A DNA stretch of 64,000 nt from Hyphomicrobiales bacterium (GTDB lineage Bacteria; Pseudomonadota; Alphaproteobacteria; Rhizobiales; Rhizobiaceae): contig JAPLOZ010000085.1 of the NCBI GenBank assembly GCA_026400435.1, positions 1-64,000 of the forward strand, written 5' to 3'. A program made the translations under genes and the position numbers. Within the stretch, counting starts at the first letter, position 1; every line of letters starts with the position of its first letter. The notes beneath the pieces are model-generated. The model was not told the origin of the DNA. It ran no database searches and saw nothing but the letters and a program-made list of their open reading frames with translations. Below, piece by piece: positions 18,137 to 28,782 of this stretch.

Positions 18137-18601
18137 ATGGGCGACACAATCGAAAAGCGGCTGGCGGATCTCGGCGTAACCTTGCCGGCGGCTGCGGCGC
18201 CCGCGGCGAACTACGTGCCATTTGCGATGAGCGGCAAGCTGTTGTTCACCGCCGGGCAACTGCCTCTCAAGGACGGCAAGCTGCAGGCGGCCGGCCTGCT
18301 GGGGCGCGACATCGACACCGCGGCCGGACGCGAGGGCGCAAAGCACTGCGCGATCAACATCCTTGCACAAGCCAAGGCGGCGCTGGGCGACCTCGGACAA
18401 ATTGTCCGCGTGGTGAAGATTACCGTCTTCGTCGCGTCCACACCCGACTTCACGGAACAACATCTCGTGGCAAACGGCGCTTCGGATCTCCTGGTCGCCG
18501 CGCTGGGCGACCGGGGCAAGCATGCACGTTCGGCGGTCGGCGTCGCGGCGCTGCCTCTCAACGCCGCCGTCGAAGTCGAAGCCATCTTCGAAGTCGCCTG
18601 A
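18137..18601 (+). CDS. RidA family protein (YjgF/YER057c/UK114)
   Basis: RidA-type proteins hydrolyse reactive enamine/imine intermediates; some subfamilies act in other pathways. The product is 154 residues, longer than the 128-residue archetype. It belongs to the group that opens ETIEKRL-LGVTLP...ANYVPF, which is common in rhizobia. It keeps the core GKLLFTAGQLPLKDG and the C-terminal GKHARSAVGVAALPLNAAVE containing the conserved Arg. The ATG at 18137 has AGGGA 5 nt upstream and is preferred to the ATG at 18119. The glycerophosphodiesterase gene follows after 2 bp, so they form an operon. Confidence 0.9.
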   Translation: MGDTIEKRLADLGVTLPAAAAPAANYVPFAMSGKLLFTAGQLPLKDGKLQAAGLLGRDIDTAAGREGAKHCAINILAQAKAALGDLGQIVRVVKITVFVASTPDFTEQHLVANGASDLLVAALGDRGKHARSAVGVAALPLNAAVEVEAIFEVA

Positions 18602-18603
18602 AC

Positions 18604-19329
18604 ATGGCGAAGATTTCCTGGCTCACAAAGCGCCCGATCGCCCATCGCGGCCTGCACGACATGAACAAGCGGGTGTGGGAGAACACGCTGTCGGCATTCG
18701 GCCGCGCTGTCGAAAAAGGCTTCGGGATCGAATGCGACGTGCATCTTTCATCGGACCGCGTGCCAGTGATCGTCCATGACGGCGATCTCAAACGACTGAC
18801 GGGAACCGATGCTTTTGCCTGGCAGCGGACGGCGGCCGAGATCAAGGCGCTGAAGGTTGGAGGCACCAGGGATCACGTTCCGCTGCTCAGCGAATTGCTC
18901 GACCTCGTGCGCGGCAAGGTGCCGCTGGTCATCGAGGTGAAGGGCAGCGCCGGGCATGACGACGGGCTGGTCGAGGCGGTGGCGGCGCAGCTGAACGCCT
19001 ATGCAGGCAAGGCCGCTGTGATGTCCTTCGACCACTGGCTGGTCCGCGATTTCAAGAGATACATGCCGGGTATTCCGGCTGGCCTGACCGCCTACGGCAA
19101 GGACAACGCGCTGATAGAGGCGCATTTCTCAATGCTGGCTCATGGCCTCGACTTCACGTCGTATGCGGCAGGGGACCTGCCCAACCCGTTCGTCAGCTTC
19201 GTTCGCGAAAGGCTGAAGATGCCGGTGATAACCTGGACGATCCGCGACAAGGCTGCGGTCGACCTGACCTTCAAGTACGCCGACCAGATGACCTTCGAGG
19301 GTTTTGATCCGGACAGGCTCAAGACCTGA
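18604..19329 (+). CDS. Glycerophosphodiester phosphodiesterase
   Basis: This enzyme hydrolyses glycerophosphodiesters to glycerol 3-phosphate and an alcohol. The product has 241 residues and no signal peptide, so it is cytoplasmic (UgpQ-like). Catalytic blocks of the GDPD TIM barrel are visible: AHRGLHD with ENTLSAF (metal and catalytic His), IECDVHLSSDRVPVIVHD (acid and second His), and late VITWTIRD. The gene starts 2 bp after ridA. An inverted repeat CCGCCGG/CCGGCGG about 30 bp beyond the stop may end the transcript. Confidence 0.92.
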   Translation: MAKISWLTKRPIAHRGLHDMNKRVWENTLSAFGRAVEKGFGIECDVHLSSDRVPVIVHDGDLKRLTGTDAFAWQRTAAEIKALKVGGTRDHVPLLSELLDLVRGKVPLVIEVKGSAGHDDGLVEAVAAQLNAYAGKAAVMSFDHWLVRDFKRYMPGIPAGLTAYGKDNALIEAHFSMLAHGLDFTSYAAGDLPNPFVSFVRERLKMPVITWTIRDKAAVDLTFKYADQMTFEGFDPDRLKT

Positions 19330-19428
19330 GGTCGCGTGTTCGCTCACGGACGAGCTTTGTGTCGACCGCCGGCTTCCGTAGCGCCCATCGACCGGCGGTA
19401 TGACCAGACTGAGTTGCACCGCATGTTC

Positions 19429-19456
19429 TTGCTTATGCTGCAGGGCAGCATAAATT
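19429..19456 (+). promoter_or_regulatory. Candidate promoter with 21-bp palindromic operator
   Basis: TTGCTT (19429-19434) and TAAATT (19451-19456), 16 bp apart, form a plausible promoter directly before the FemAB-like gene. The perfect inverted repeat TTATGCTGC-AGG-GCAGCATAA (19433-19453) fills the space between the two boxes. A dyad in that position is typical of a repressor operator. The alternative is a hairpin at the very 5' end of the mRNA. No cognate regulator gene is adjacent. Confidence 0.45.
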
Positions 19457-19465
19457 AGGCGGGCA

Positions 19466-20716
19466 ATGGCCAGTGAACATGAAGGCGTAAAGGCAACGGC
19501 GGAGGGCGGCGCGCTCTCGGTGCGTATCGCCACGAGCATCGGCGCATTCACCAGGAGCGAGTGGGATCAGCTTGCCGGAACTTCACGAGTTGAGTCCGGA
19601 ACGCCGTACAACCCGTTTGTTTCGTTTGATTTTCTGAACATCCTTGAAGAATCCGGCTGCGCGGTGCGCGGGACCGGCTGGCAGGGCCATCACCTCAGGC
19701 TGGAGGCTGCTGACGGCAGGTTGCTCGGCGCAGTCGCGTGCTATGCGAAGTCTCACAGCCAGGGCGAATATGTCTTCGACCACGGATGGGCCGACGCTTT
19801 CGAGCGCGCCGGCGGCAGCTACTACCCGAAGCTTCAGGCAGCGGTGCCCTTTACCCCGGCGACCGGGCCACGCCTCCTGATCGCTCGCGGCGAAGATACA
19901 GCGGCCGTGAAGTCGGCCCTGTCGCAGGGTTTGAAGCAGGTCGCACTGCAACTAGGCGTGTCATCCGCGCATGTCACGTTCGCCGAGGACGGCGACATGA
20001 CGGCGCTTGCGGGCGCCGGCTTCCTGCGCCGAACCGACCAGCAGTTCCATTTTCACAACGAAGGCTATTCCACCTATGACGACTTCCTCGCGACGCTGGC
20101 CTCGCGCAAGCGCAAGGCCCTGAAGAAGGAACGTCGCGAGGCATTGACCGCCGGCATCGAGATCGACCGGCTGACCGGCGGGGACCTGACGGAGTCCGCC
20201 TGGGACGACTTTTTCACCTTCTACATGGACACCGGCGGTCGCAAATGGGGGCGGCCGTACCTCAACCGCAAATTCTTCTCGATGATAGGCGAGCGCATGT
20301 CCCAGGACGTGCTGCTCGTGATGGCCAGGCGTGACGGTCGCTACGTCGCCGGCGCAATCAACTTCATCGGCTCCGACACCCTTTACGGGCGCAACTGGGG
20401 TTGCATCGAAGAGCACCCCTACCTGCACTTCGAAGTCTGCTACCATCAGGCGATCGATTTCGCGATCGAGAGGGGCCTCAAGGTGGTCGAGGCAGGCGCC
20501 CAGGGCGAGCATAAGCTGGCGCGTGGCTATCTACCGGTGACAACGCAATCAGCGCACTTCATCGTCCATGAGGGCTTGCGCAAGGCGGTCGCGGACTACC
20601 TGAAGAGGGAGCGGCGAGAAGTCGAGCGGATGGGCGAATATCTCGAGGAGCATGGCCCGTTCCGCAAGGGCGAACTGCAGGTCAATGAACCACCGTCTTC
20701 GAATATAGATTTATGA
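19466..20716 (+). CDS. FemAB-like GNAT acyltransferase (PF04339 family)
   Basis: The product has 416 residues and looks like the peptidogalycan/FemAB-like acyltransferases (DUF482). These have a double GNAT fold and are thought to act on amino-acyl or peptide substrates. Typical blocks are GTPYNPFVSFDFLNILEESG near the N-terminus, the basic SRKRKALKKERREAL segment, YMDTGGRKWGRPYLNRKFFS, and EVCYHQAIDFAIERGLKVVE with GAQGEHKLARGY. No signal peptide or membrane helix is seen. The substrate is unknown. Its 3' end overlaps the converging SMR transporter gene by 35 bp. A palindromic operator-like site lies just upstream. Confidence 0.87.
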   Translation: MASEHEGVKATAEGGALSVRIATSIGAFTRSEWDQLAGTSRVESGTPYNPFVSFDFLNILEESGCAVRGTGWQGHHLRLEAADGRLLGAVACYAKSHSQGEYVFDHGWADAFERAGGSYYPKLQAAVPFTPATGPRLLIARGEDTAAVKSALSQGLKQVALQLGVSSAHVTFAEDGDMTALAGAGFLRRTDQQFHFHNEGYSTYDDFLATLASRKRKALKKERREALTAGIEIDRLTGGDLTESAWDDFFTFYMDTGGRKWGRPYLNRKFFSMIGERMSQDVLLVMARRDGRYVAGAINFIGSDTLYGRNWGCIEEHPYLHFEVCYHQAIDFAIERGLKVVEAGAQGEHKLARGYLPVTTQSAHFIVHEGLRKAVADYLKRERREVERMGEYLEEHGPFRKGELQVNEPPSSNIDL

Positions 20717-21017
20717 TCACGACGCCCGCCATGATCAGGCCCATCCCCGCAAGCGCAGGTGCGTCAAGCGCCTGCCTGAACCAGACCCAGCCGATCGCCG
20801 TGATGAAAATGATGCCCGCCCCACACCACAATGCATAAACGACGCCGATCGGCATCGTGCGCAGCGGCAGCGAGAGAAAGTAGAAGGCCAGCGCGTAGCC
20901 GCCGATCGATATCAAGGACGGAACGAGCCGCGTGAAGCCGTGCGTTTGCTTGAGGGCACTGGTTGCAACGACCTCGAATACGACAGCGACGATGAGGTAG
21001 ACGTAGTTGAGTAGCAT
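20682..21017 (-). CDS. Small multidrug resistance (SMR) family transporter
   Basis: The product has 111 residues and four transmembrane helices, the exact size of EmrE/SugE-type transporters, which act as antiparallel dimers. The membrane-embedded Glu essential for proton coupling is at position 15 (LIVAVVFEVVATSALK). The signature GVVYALWCGAGIIFITAIGW is present. The ATG at 21017 is chosen for length; the longer frame to 21104 adds a non-membrane leader. Substrates may be quaternary ammonium compounds or guanidinium, and cannot be told apart here. The 3' end lies antisense to the last 35 bp of the FemAB-like gene. Confidence 0.9.
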   Translation of the reverse strand: MLLNYVYLIVAVVFEVVATSALKQTHGFTRLVPSLISIGGYALAFYFLSLPLRTMPIGVVYALWCGAGIIFITAIGWVWFRQALDAPALAGMGLIMAGVVIINLYSKTVVH

Positions 21018-21102
21018 CTGGCCCTGCCCTTGAAGGATACGGTTCGCCGAGTCACTGTCGTCTCTTGCATTGTGGCGGCAGCCGGGAAACGAGAAAGCAC
21101 GC

Positions 21103-21534
21103 ATGACCTACGACGACAACAATATCTTCGCCAAAATCCTGCGCGGCGAGATCCCTTCGCACAGTGTGTACGAGGACGGCGACATCGTGGCTTTCATGGA
21201 TGTCATGCCGCAGGCCAACGGTCACGTCCTGGTGGTGCCCAAGGCCCCATCGCGCAACATTCTCGACGCCGATCCGGCCGTGCTCGCCAAGGCGATCGCG
21301 GTCGTGCAGAAGCTCGCGGTAGCCACGAAGGACGCGTTCGGCGCGGACGGCGTGACGGTCATGCAGTTCAACGAAGCGCCGGCCGGCCAAAGCGTGTTTC
21401 ATCTTCATTTCCATGTCATACCGCGCATCGACGGCGTGCCGCTGGCGCGCCATTCGGGACAGATGGAAAAGCCGGAAATACTGGCGTCGAACGCCGCGAA
21501 AATCCGGACGGCGCTGATCTACAAGCCGAGATAG
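21103..21534 (+). CDS. HIT family nucleotide hydrolase
   Basis: The product has 143 residues. Histidine-triad proteins hydrolyse nucleoside phosphoramidates and related compounds. The N-terminal NIFAKILRGEIPSHSVYED, the central DVMPQANGHVLVVPKA and the triad HLHFHVIPR (His-x-His-x-His) are all intact. The start at 21103 (MTYDDNN) follows GAAAGCACGC with only a weak SD; the frame is open back to 21070 without similarity. The 3' end overlaps the converging azlD-like gene by 16 bp. Confidence 0.93.
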   Translation: MTYDDNNIFAKILRGEIPSHSVYEDGDIVAFMDVMPQANGHVLVVPKAPSRNILDADPAVLAKAIAVVQKLAVATKDAFGADGVTVMQFNEAPAGQSVFHLHFHVIPRIDGVPLARHSGQMEKPEILASNAAKIRTALIYKPR

Positions 21535-21869
21535 AAGCCGACCACGAACACCGCTTCCGCAACGACGATGCCGGGAAGCACGGCCCTGCCGCGGATGAAA
21601 TACACGGCAAACCCCGCCACTGCCGCGGCGACACGAAGGGCGGCAGTGGTTCCGGCCGCCGGTCCAGAGGGAAAGCAGACGAGATTGCCGATCACGGCGG
21701 CGACCAGGGCGGTCGCCACGGCCCTCACCAGGACCAGTATCTCGGCATCGTCGCGGATGCGGCCGCCGAGGTAGACGCCAAGCGCGCGCCATGGGTAGGT
21801 CGTCGCGAAGCCCGCAAGCAGTATGAATGCATATGGCCACCACCACTCATCGATCCAGCCGAGGGTCAT
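21519..21869 (-). CDS. AzlD domain protein (branched-chain amino acid transport)
   Basis: The product has 116 residues and four hydrophobic segments. It matches AzlD, the small subunit that works with AzlC in exporting branched-chain amino acids. Characteristic features are FATTYPWRALGVYLGGRIRD and a polar DDAEILVLVRAVATAL segment. The start codon overlaps the azlC stop by 4 bp (ATGA), so the two are translationally coupled. The 3' end overlaps the HIT gene by 16 bp on the opposite strand. Confidence 0.87.
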   Translation of the reverse strand: MTLGWIDEWWWPYAFILLAGFATTYPWRALGVYLGGRIRDDAEILVLVRAVATALVAAVIGNLVCFPSGPAAGTTAALRVAAAVAGFAVYFIRGRAVLPGIVVAEAVFVVGFYLGL

Positions 21870-22606
21870 TTCCTTCGATCCTGGTAAAGGTGCGCTCCAT
21901 AGGCCAGCCCGCCGCCAATGAGGCCGGCGCCCAGCAGGTCGAGACCTGGAACGAAGACGTGCAGAAGCGGGCCAAGCACGAGACCAAAAACCATTGCCAT
22001 ATGGCCCGCCTGCTCACGCGCCGCACCCCACAGTGAGGTCAGGAAATACATCGGCGTGAGCAGGAAGAGGCCGGCCGCCACGACCGGGGGCAGGTCCTCG
22101 GCCACGAGATAGAACAGCCAGACAACCACCATATTGACCAGGACAAGGCTTGAGCCAAGCCCGAAATAATAGCTCGTCCTCAGGTCGCGGGGCACGTCGC
22201 GCACGGTCTGCAGCGCGATCACCCAAGACGTCACGGCAATGAAATGGGCCAGCAGGTACAGCGTGAGCCTGTTGGTGCGCGGGCCACGCAACTCCGGCAC
22301 AAGCGCGACCACCATCGGCGTCAGCCTGACCGAAGACAGCGCGACGGCAAAGGCCGCGGCGACGAGCCCGGCGCCCGACATGACTGCGCCGAGGAGCACG
22401 ACCATCCCGGGCAGCGCCCAGATGGCGAGAACCATGAAGACTGCCTGTCCCATCGTCATGCCAGCTTCACGCGCCAGTCCCGCAAAACCGATGTGAGCGG
22501 TGAAAAGGATCAGTCCGGGAATGGAAATTGCCTTGCCGGCGCCGGTGAGAAACCAGTGGCCGCGTTCGGCGAAATCGGGGGGTGGCAGCACGGCTTCGTC
22601 AGGCAT
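21866..22606 (-). CDS. AzlC family ABC-independent amino acid permease
   Basis: AzlC is the large subunit of the AzlCD branched-chain amino acid exporter. The product has 246 residues, about seven membrane segments, and family features such as GAVMSGAGLVAAAFAVALSS and LTLYLLAHFIAVTSW. The ATG at 22606 (MPDEAVLPPPDF) gives a normal length. An open frame extends to 22690 and the SD is weak, so the true start could lie a little upstream. azlD follows with a 4-bp overlap. Confidence 0.87.
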   Translation of the reverse strand: MPDEAVLPPPDFAERGHWFLTGAGKAISIPGLILFTAHIGFAGLAREAGMTMGQAVFMVLAIWALPGMVVLLGAVMSGAGLVAAAFAVALSSVRLTPMVVALVPELRGPRTNRLTLYLLAHFIAVTSWVIALQTVRDVPRDLRTSYYFGLGSSLVLVNMVVVWLFYLVAEDLPPVVAAGLFLLTPMYFLTSLWGAAREQAGHMAMVFGLVLGPLLHVFVPGLDLLGAGLIGGGLAYGAHLYQDRRK

Positions 22607-22797
22607 CTCATCGCCCGATACCACAGGCCAAAAATCGAGGCGATGCAAAAAGCGGTGCGGCGGATCGTTTCGCCGGGCCTGCGATCGCACCTCGAAGAAG
22701 TCCGGGAAGGAACGGCGGACCGGCCTGCATTGCTGCCATGCAAGCGCCGGCGCCTGATGCAGAAACGCCGCCCTTTCGGGCGGCGCGTCCTTGCCGG

Positions 22798-25245
<2,448 letters not shown>

Positions 25246-25248
25246 TTC

Positions 25249-25519
25249 AGAGCCTTTCATGGCTATTTGGAACCGTTCTGCCGGAGGCAGCTCGGTCCAA
25301 GGTCAAGGCGACCGGCGCAAGTCCGTATTGGGATACGGACAAGCCGATTGCCGTAGAATTTGGGCCGAACTGACCCGGCCCGAAGGGTTTGTCGCTGGCG
25401 GGCGCCCGCGGCGTCATGCGGCTTGCCCGATGCCCCACATCGGTCATGCGCCGCCTTCCTTGCGGATCATCCCGACATCGAGCAAACAGAACTGATTCCA
25501 AATAGCCATGAAAGGCTCT
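25249..25519. mobile_element. 271-bp inverted-repeat element between clpS and clpA
   Basis: The arms 25249-25274 (AGAGCCTTTCATGGCTATTT, then GGAACC) and 25494-25519 are inverted copies with one mismatch in 26 bases. A shared GTTCTG continues the match inward after a one-base gap. The element fills nearly the whole 279-bp clpS-clpA gap, starting 5 bp after the clpS stop. Nested hairpins include GTCCGTAT-TGGG-ATACGGAC (25321-25340), the palindrome GCGGGCGCCCGC near 25398, and CCGATG-CCCCA-CATCGG (25427-25443). It contains no gene. A non-autonomous insertion sequence derivative is likely; a large regulatory RNA structure is the alternative. Confidence 0.6.
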
Positions 25520-25524
25520 CGTCC

Positions 25525-25911
25525 TCACTTCTTCTCCATCACGCATTGCAGCGGATGCTGATTCTGGCGGGCGAAGTCCATGACCTGGGACACCTTGGTT
25601 TCTGCGACTTCGAATGTATAAACCCCGCACTCGCCGACGCCGTGGTTGTGGACGTGCAGCATGATGCGGGTCGCGGCCTCGCGGTCCTTCTGAAAAAAGC
25701 GTTCCAGGATGTGGACCACGAATTCCATCGGAGTGTAGTCGTCGTTAAGGATCAGGACCCTGTAGAGGCTGGGCTTCTTCGTCTTCGGCCGGGTGCGGGT
25801 GATGACCGCGGTGCCCCTGCCGGGGCCGCCCCCACGTTCCTCGTCATCCTGCATGCGGATCACGGAAGACCTGATGGTTTTACCGGCGCTGTTCAACCCG
25901 TCACTTGTCAT
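25525..25911 (-). CDS. clpS: ATP-dependent Clp protease adaptor ClpS
   Basis: ClpS binds destabilising N-terminal residues and delivers the proteins to ClpA. The product has 128 residues. The folded core begins at [20 protein letters not shown], with the N-degron pocket residues in NDDYTP and in [14 protein letters not shown] disordered Gly/Arg-rich segment precedes it. The ATG at 25911 is given; an internal ATG at 25854 ([10 protein letters not shown]) gives a 109-residue form that also fits the family, and neither has a clear SD. It lies upstream of clpA, separated by the inverted-repeat element. Confidence 0.94.
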   Translation of the reverse strand: MTSDGLNSAGKTIRSSVIRMQDDEERGGGPGRGTAVITRTRPKTKKPSLYRVLILNDDYTPMEFVVHILERFFQKDREAATRIMLHVHNHGVGECGVYTFEVAETKVSQVMDFARQNQHPLQCVMEKK

Positions 25912-26090
25912 TTCGATGCTACACCCGACCAGCCCTATGTAGTGCTTCGAGCGCAGATTTTAAGCCCTTCTGTCCCGCTGACAATACGGCTGACCCACGC
26001 AATCCCGGCTATTCCGAAATCGTGAACGAACTTGTCACGCGCAGCACCGGAAATGCCGCCGACCGCACCTACTCAATCGCCCGCATCAAG

Positions 26091-26420
26091 CTATTTCGCC
26101 CGCACGGCTATCGCCTCGAACGGGCTATATGCGTCCTTGGCCATATCGGCATAGAGTTCGGCCAGCCGGGCGGCTTCCGCGACAAAGGTTTTGTAGGATT
26201 GCTCGAGATAGCGCGACTGCACTTCGGCCACTGTTCCGAAGGAAGTTGCCGCCGCGAAACTGCGCAACGCGTCCTCTCCCGCCTCAAGCACCTTGATGGT
26301 GTAATGCGATGCCTCGACGGCGATCGTGTGGGCGTCCAGCACGACCGCGCCCAAGCTGTGCGCGCCAGTCTGGAGAACTTCCTTGCCGAGCGTTCCGGCG
26401 CCTACGAATGACCGCGTCAT
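26091..26420 (-). CDS. Phasin family protein
   Basis: The product has 109 mostly helical residues and fits the phasin_2 type (PF09361), small amphipathic proteins that coat polyhydroxyalkanoate granules. Typical features are a VEASHYTIKVLEAGEDALRS helix and FGTVAEVQSRYLEQSYKTFV. The ATG at 26420 has AGGA 6 nt upstream and is preferred to a TTG-started longer frame to 26465. The 248-bp gap to the divergent carboxypeptidase gene holds the inverted repeat GTTACC/GGTAAC (26563-26568, 26580-26585), possibly a regulator site. Confidence is good for the family, lower for the exact role. Confidence 0.85.
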   Translation of the reverse strand: MTRSFVGAGTLGKEVLQTGAHSLGAVVLDAHTIAVEASHYTIKVLEAGEDALRSFAAATSFGTVAEVQSRYLEQSYKTFVAEAARLAELYADMAKDAYSPFEAIAVRAK

Positions 26421-26668
26421 CTGCGTTCCTGTCGCAACAGCCCCCTGCGCCACCGCCAGATGCAAACGCTATGTTGCAGCGCACAATATGTCAAACGGGC
26501 AGGCGAAAACGGCACTTCGAAGAAAATCCGAATCAAAGCCGGATAAATCCATGAACGATCCGGTTACCATAAACGGATTGGTAACGCTGACGCCCGTACT
26601 GTCTCTGGAAAGCGAGGCCGGACCTTTGCCGCCTCTCCCCGCAACGTTCGAAATCAAAGGGTGTAACA

Positions 26669-28036
26669 GTGCGTCAAGTGTTGGCTGGCATCGCTCACCG
26701 GACTTTCCAATCCTGCCGAACGACAATAGCGATTGCCCTTGCGGTGACTGCGCTCGCGGCTACTCCGGTGCATGCAAACTCAAAGTACGCGGCGATCGTC
26801 ATAGACGCCAACACCGGCAAGACGCTGTTCTCGTCGAACGCCGATGAACCGCGCTACCCGGCCTCCCTGACCAAGATGATGACGCTTTACCTGACGTTCG
26901 AGGCGCTGAAGAACGGCAAGATCGACAAGACGACCAAGGTGAAGTTCTCCAACAACGCCGCCAAGGAGCCGCCGACGAAGCTCGGCGTCAAGCCCGGCGG
27001 TTCGGTTACCGTCGAAACGGCCATCTATTCGCTGGTCACCAAGTCGGCGAACGATTCCGCCACCGCACTCGCCGAACTGCTTGGCGGTTCGGAGACGAAT
27101 TTCGCGCGCATGATGACCACCAAGGCGCGCCAGCTCGGGATGACCGGCACCATCTTCCGCAATGCCAACGGCCTGCCCAACCCGGCCCAGCACACGACCG
27201 CGCGGGATATGGCGACGCTCGGCCTCGCGCTTCGTGAAAACTATCCGCAGTACTATGCATATTTCTCGACCCGTTCGTTCCAGTACGGCAAGCAGCGTCT
27301 TGCCAACCACAACAGGCTGCTCGGCCGCATCAAGGGTGTTGACGGCATCAAGACTGGCTACACGCGGGCGTCGGGCTTCAACCTGGTCTCGTCGGTGTCG
27401 GACGGCAATCGCCGTATAGTCGCCGTGGTAATGGGCGGGCAGTCGGCGACCTCGCGCGACAATCAGATGGCCGAGCTTATCCGCACACACCTGCCAAAGG
27501 CTTCCAGCAAGCACGGCGCCGGCGATCTCGTCGCCAAGGCGAGCGGCGAATCGACCAAGTCGCCGATCCGCGCCCTGGCCAACGCCATCCTGCCCAAGAA
27601 CGCGGCAAAGACCGAACCGCTCCCCCTGGAGCCCGTCGTCGCCGAGGCCACCGTCGACAATGTGGCAACCGTCGACGTCGCCGATCAGGAATCGGCAGAG
27701 GCGCAGGCCGCAGCGGAAGAACAGGCCTATGCCGAGCCGATCCCGGCGCGCATGGCGGACATCGACCCGGTCAAGACGGCATCGGTGCCGAAATCCGGCT
27801 GGTCGATCCAGGTGGCGTCCTCGCCAAGCGAAGTGGAGGCCCGCGCCTTCCTGGCAAATACGAACCGCAAGGCAGGCAACCTGCTTGCCAGCGCATCTGC
27901 CTACACGACGACTTTCGACAAAGGCGGCGTCACCTACTACCGCGCACGCTTCGGCGGGTTCGATACCAAGGACGACGCACGCAATGCCTGTAACGCGCTG
28001 AAGAAGAAGAGAATCGACTGTTACGCCGTCCAGTAG
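26669..28036 (+). CDS. D-alanyl-D-alanine carboxypeptidase (PBP5/6 type) with SPOR domain
   Basis: This periplasmic penicillin-binding protein trims the terminal D-Ala of peptidoglycan stem peptides. The product has 455 residues. A signal peptide ends near residue 36 (ATPVHANS). The S11 peptidase motifs are SLTK (66-69), SAN (126-128) and KTG (228-230). An acidic Ala/Glu-rich linker at about 310-370 is followed by a C-terminal SPOR domain (SGWSIQVASSPSEVEARAFL onward). SPOR domains bind denuded glycan at the division site. The GTG start has AGGG 8 nt upstream. No PBP5-type membrane anchor is seen; SPOR replaces it. Confidence 0.94.
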   Translation: MRQVLAGIAHRTFQSCRTTIAIALAVTALAATPVHANSKYAAIVIDANTGKTLFSSNADEPRYPASLTKMMTLYLTFEALKNGKIDKTTKVKFSNNAAKEPPTKLGVKPGGSVTVETAIYSLVTKSANDSATALAELLGGSETNFARMMTTKARQLGMTGTIFRNANGLPNPAQHTTARDMATLGLALRENYPQYYAYFSTRSFQYGKQRLANHNRLLGRIKGVDGIKTGYTRASGFNLVSSVSDGNRRIVAVVMGGQSATSRDNQMAELIRTHLPKASSKHGAGDLVAKASGESTKSPIRALANAILPKNAAKTEPLPLEPVVAEATVDNVATVDVADQESAEAQAAAEEQAYAEPIPARMADIDPVKTASVPKSGWSIQVASSPSEVEARAFLANTNRKAGNLLASASAYTTTFDKGGVTYYRARFGGFDTKDDARNACNALKKKRIDCYAVQ

Positions 28037-28086
28037 CGAACGGCGCCCAAGAAGGACTCCCGGAAATGTACCGTGTCGAAGGAGAA

Positions 28087-28782
28087 CTAACCGTGGCTGG
28101 AGAGCAAAACGTCCTTGGCTTCGTTGATGCGCGCCGCCAGGAACGAGGTCCCTCCGAGGTCGGGGTGCAGGCGCTGCATAAGGCGGCGGTGCGCCTTGCG
28201 GATATCCGCCGTGGTGGCGCCCGTTTCAAGACCAAGGACCTTGTAGGCCTCCTCCTTAGTCATGGCGCCCGAACCTGGCGCAACACCCTGCCGGTTGCCA
28301 CCGTTCGCCTTCACGTTCTCGCGCCAGGCGGGAAACCGGCCGTCAAGATACGTCTCTAGTAGCTGGCGGCTTTCGGAATCGCCGGAGAGTTCGGCGTAGA
28401 GTTCCAGAAGCTGCTTCAACGCCATGGCCGACAGCAGCTTCTGTTCGTGGCTGCCGGCCAGCACGAAGCCGTCCAGCCCGCCGGTGTCGTGGTCTAGTTC
28501 CATCTCCAGCGCTGCCGTGCGCACCGTGGAGCGTTGTCCAGCCGGCATGGACACGCGCGCCCTCTTGCGCACGAAACTGTACAGGCCGGCCGCGCCCGAA
28601 AGCAGCATTCCGCCGAGACCGGCGCGCCCGATCACCAGGAAGATGACCCCGGCCAATCCAAGAATGAGCGGACCTGAAAGCCGCAGTGCGTTCGCCAGGC
28701 TCGCCGCATTGACGCGGGCGAAGGCGACCAGAAGGCCGCCAGCCACAAGCACGGCGGCGAGTAGGCCAAGCGCCGCGCTCAT
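28087..28782 (-). CDS. Membrane-anchored J-domain protein
   Basis: The product has 231 residues. Two hydrophobic segments occur at the N-terminus (about residues 4-25 and 36-70). A soluble middle region of about 90 residues follows, and a C-terminal J-domain (about 175-231) contains the HPD tripeptide (QRLHPDLGG). The layout, membrane anchor first and J-domain last, resembles TIM14/Pam18 and DjlA-like co-chaperones that stimulate DnaK at the membrane. The start overlaps the stop of the VWA-protein gene by 4 bp (ATGA). The specific client is unknown. Confidence 0.85.
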   Translation of the reverse strand: MSAALGLLAAVLVAGGLLVAFARVNAASLANALRLSGPLILGLAGVIFLVIGRAGLGGMLLSGAAGLYSFVRKRARVSMPAGQRSTVRTAALEMELDHDTGGLDGFVLAGSHEQKLLSAMALKQLLELYAELSGDSESRQLLETYLDGRFPAWRENVKANGGNRQGVAPGSGAMTKEEAYKVLGLETGATTADIRKAHRRLMQRLHPDLGGTSFLAARINEAKDVLLSSHG

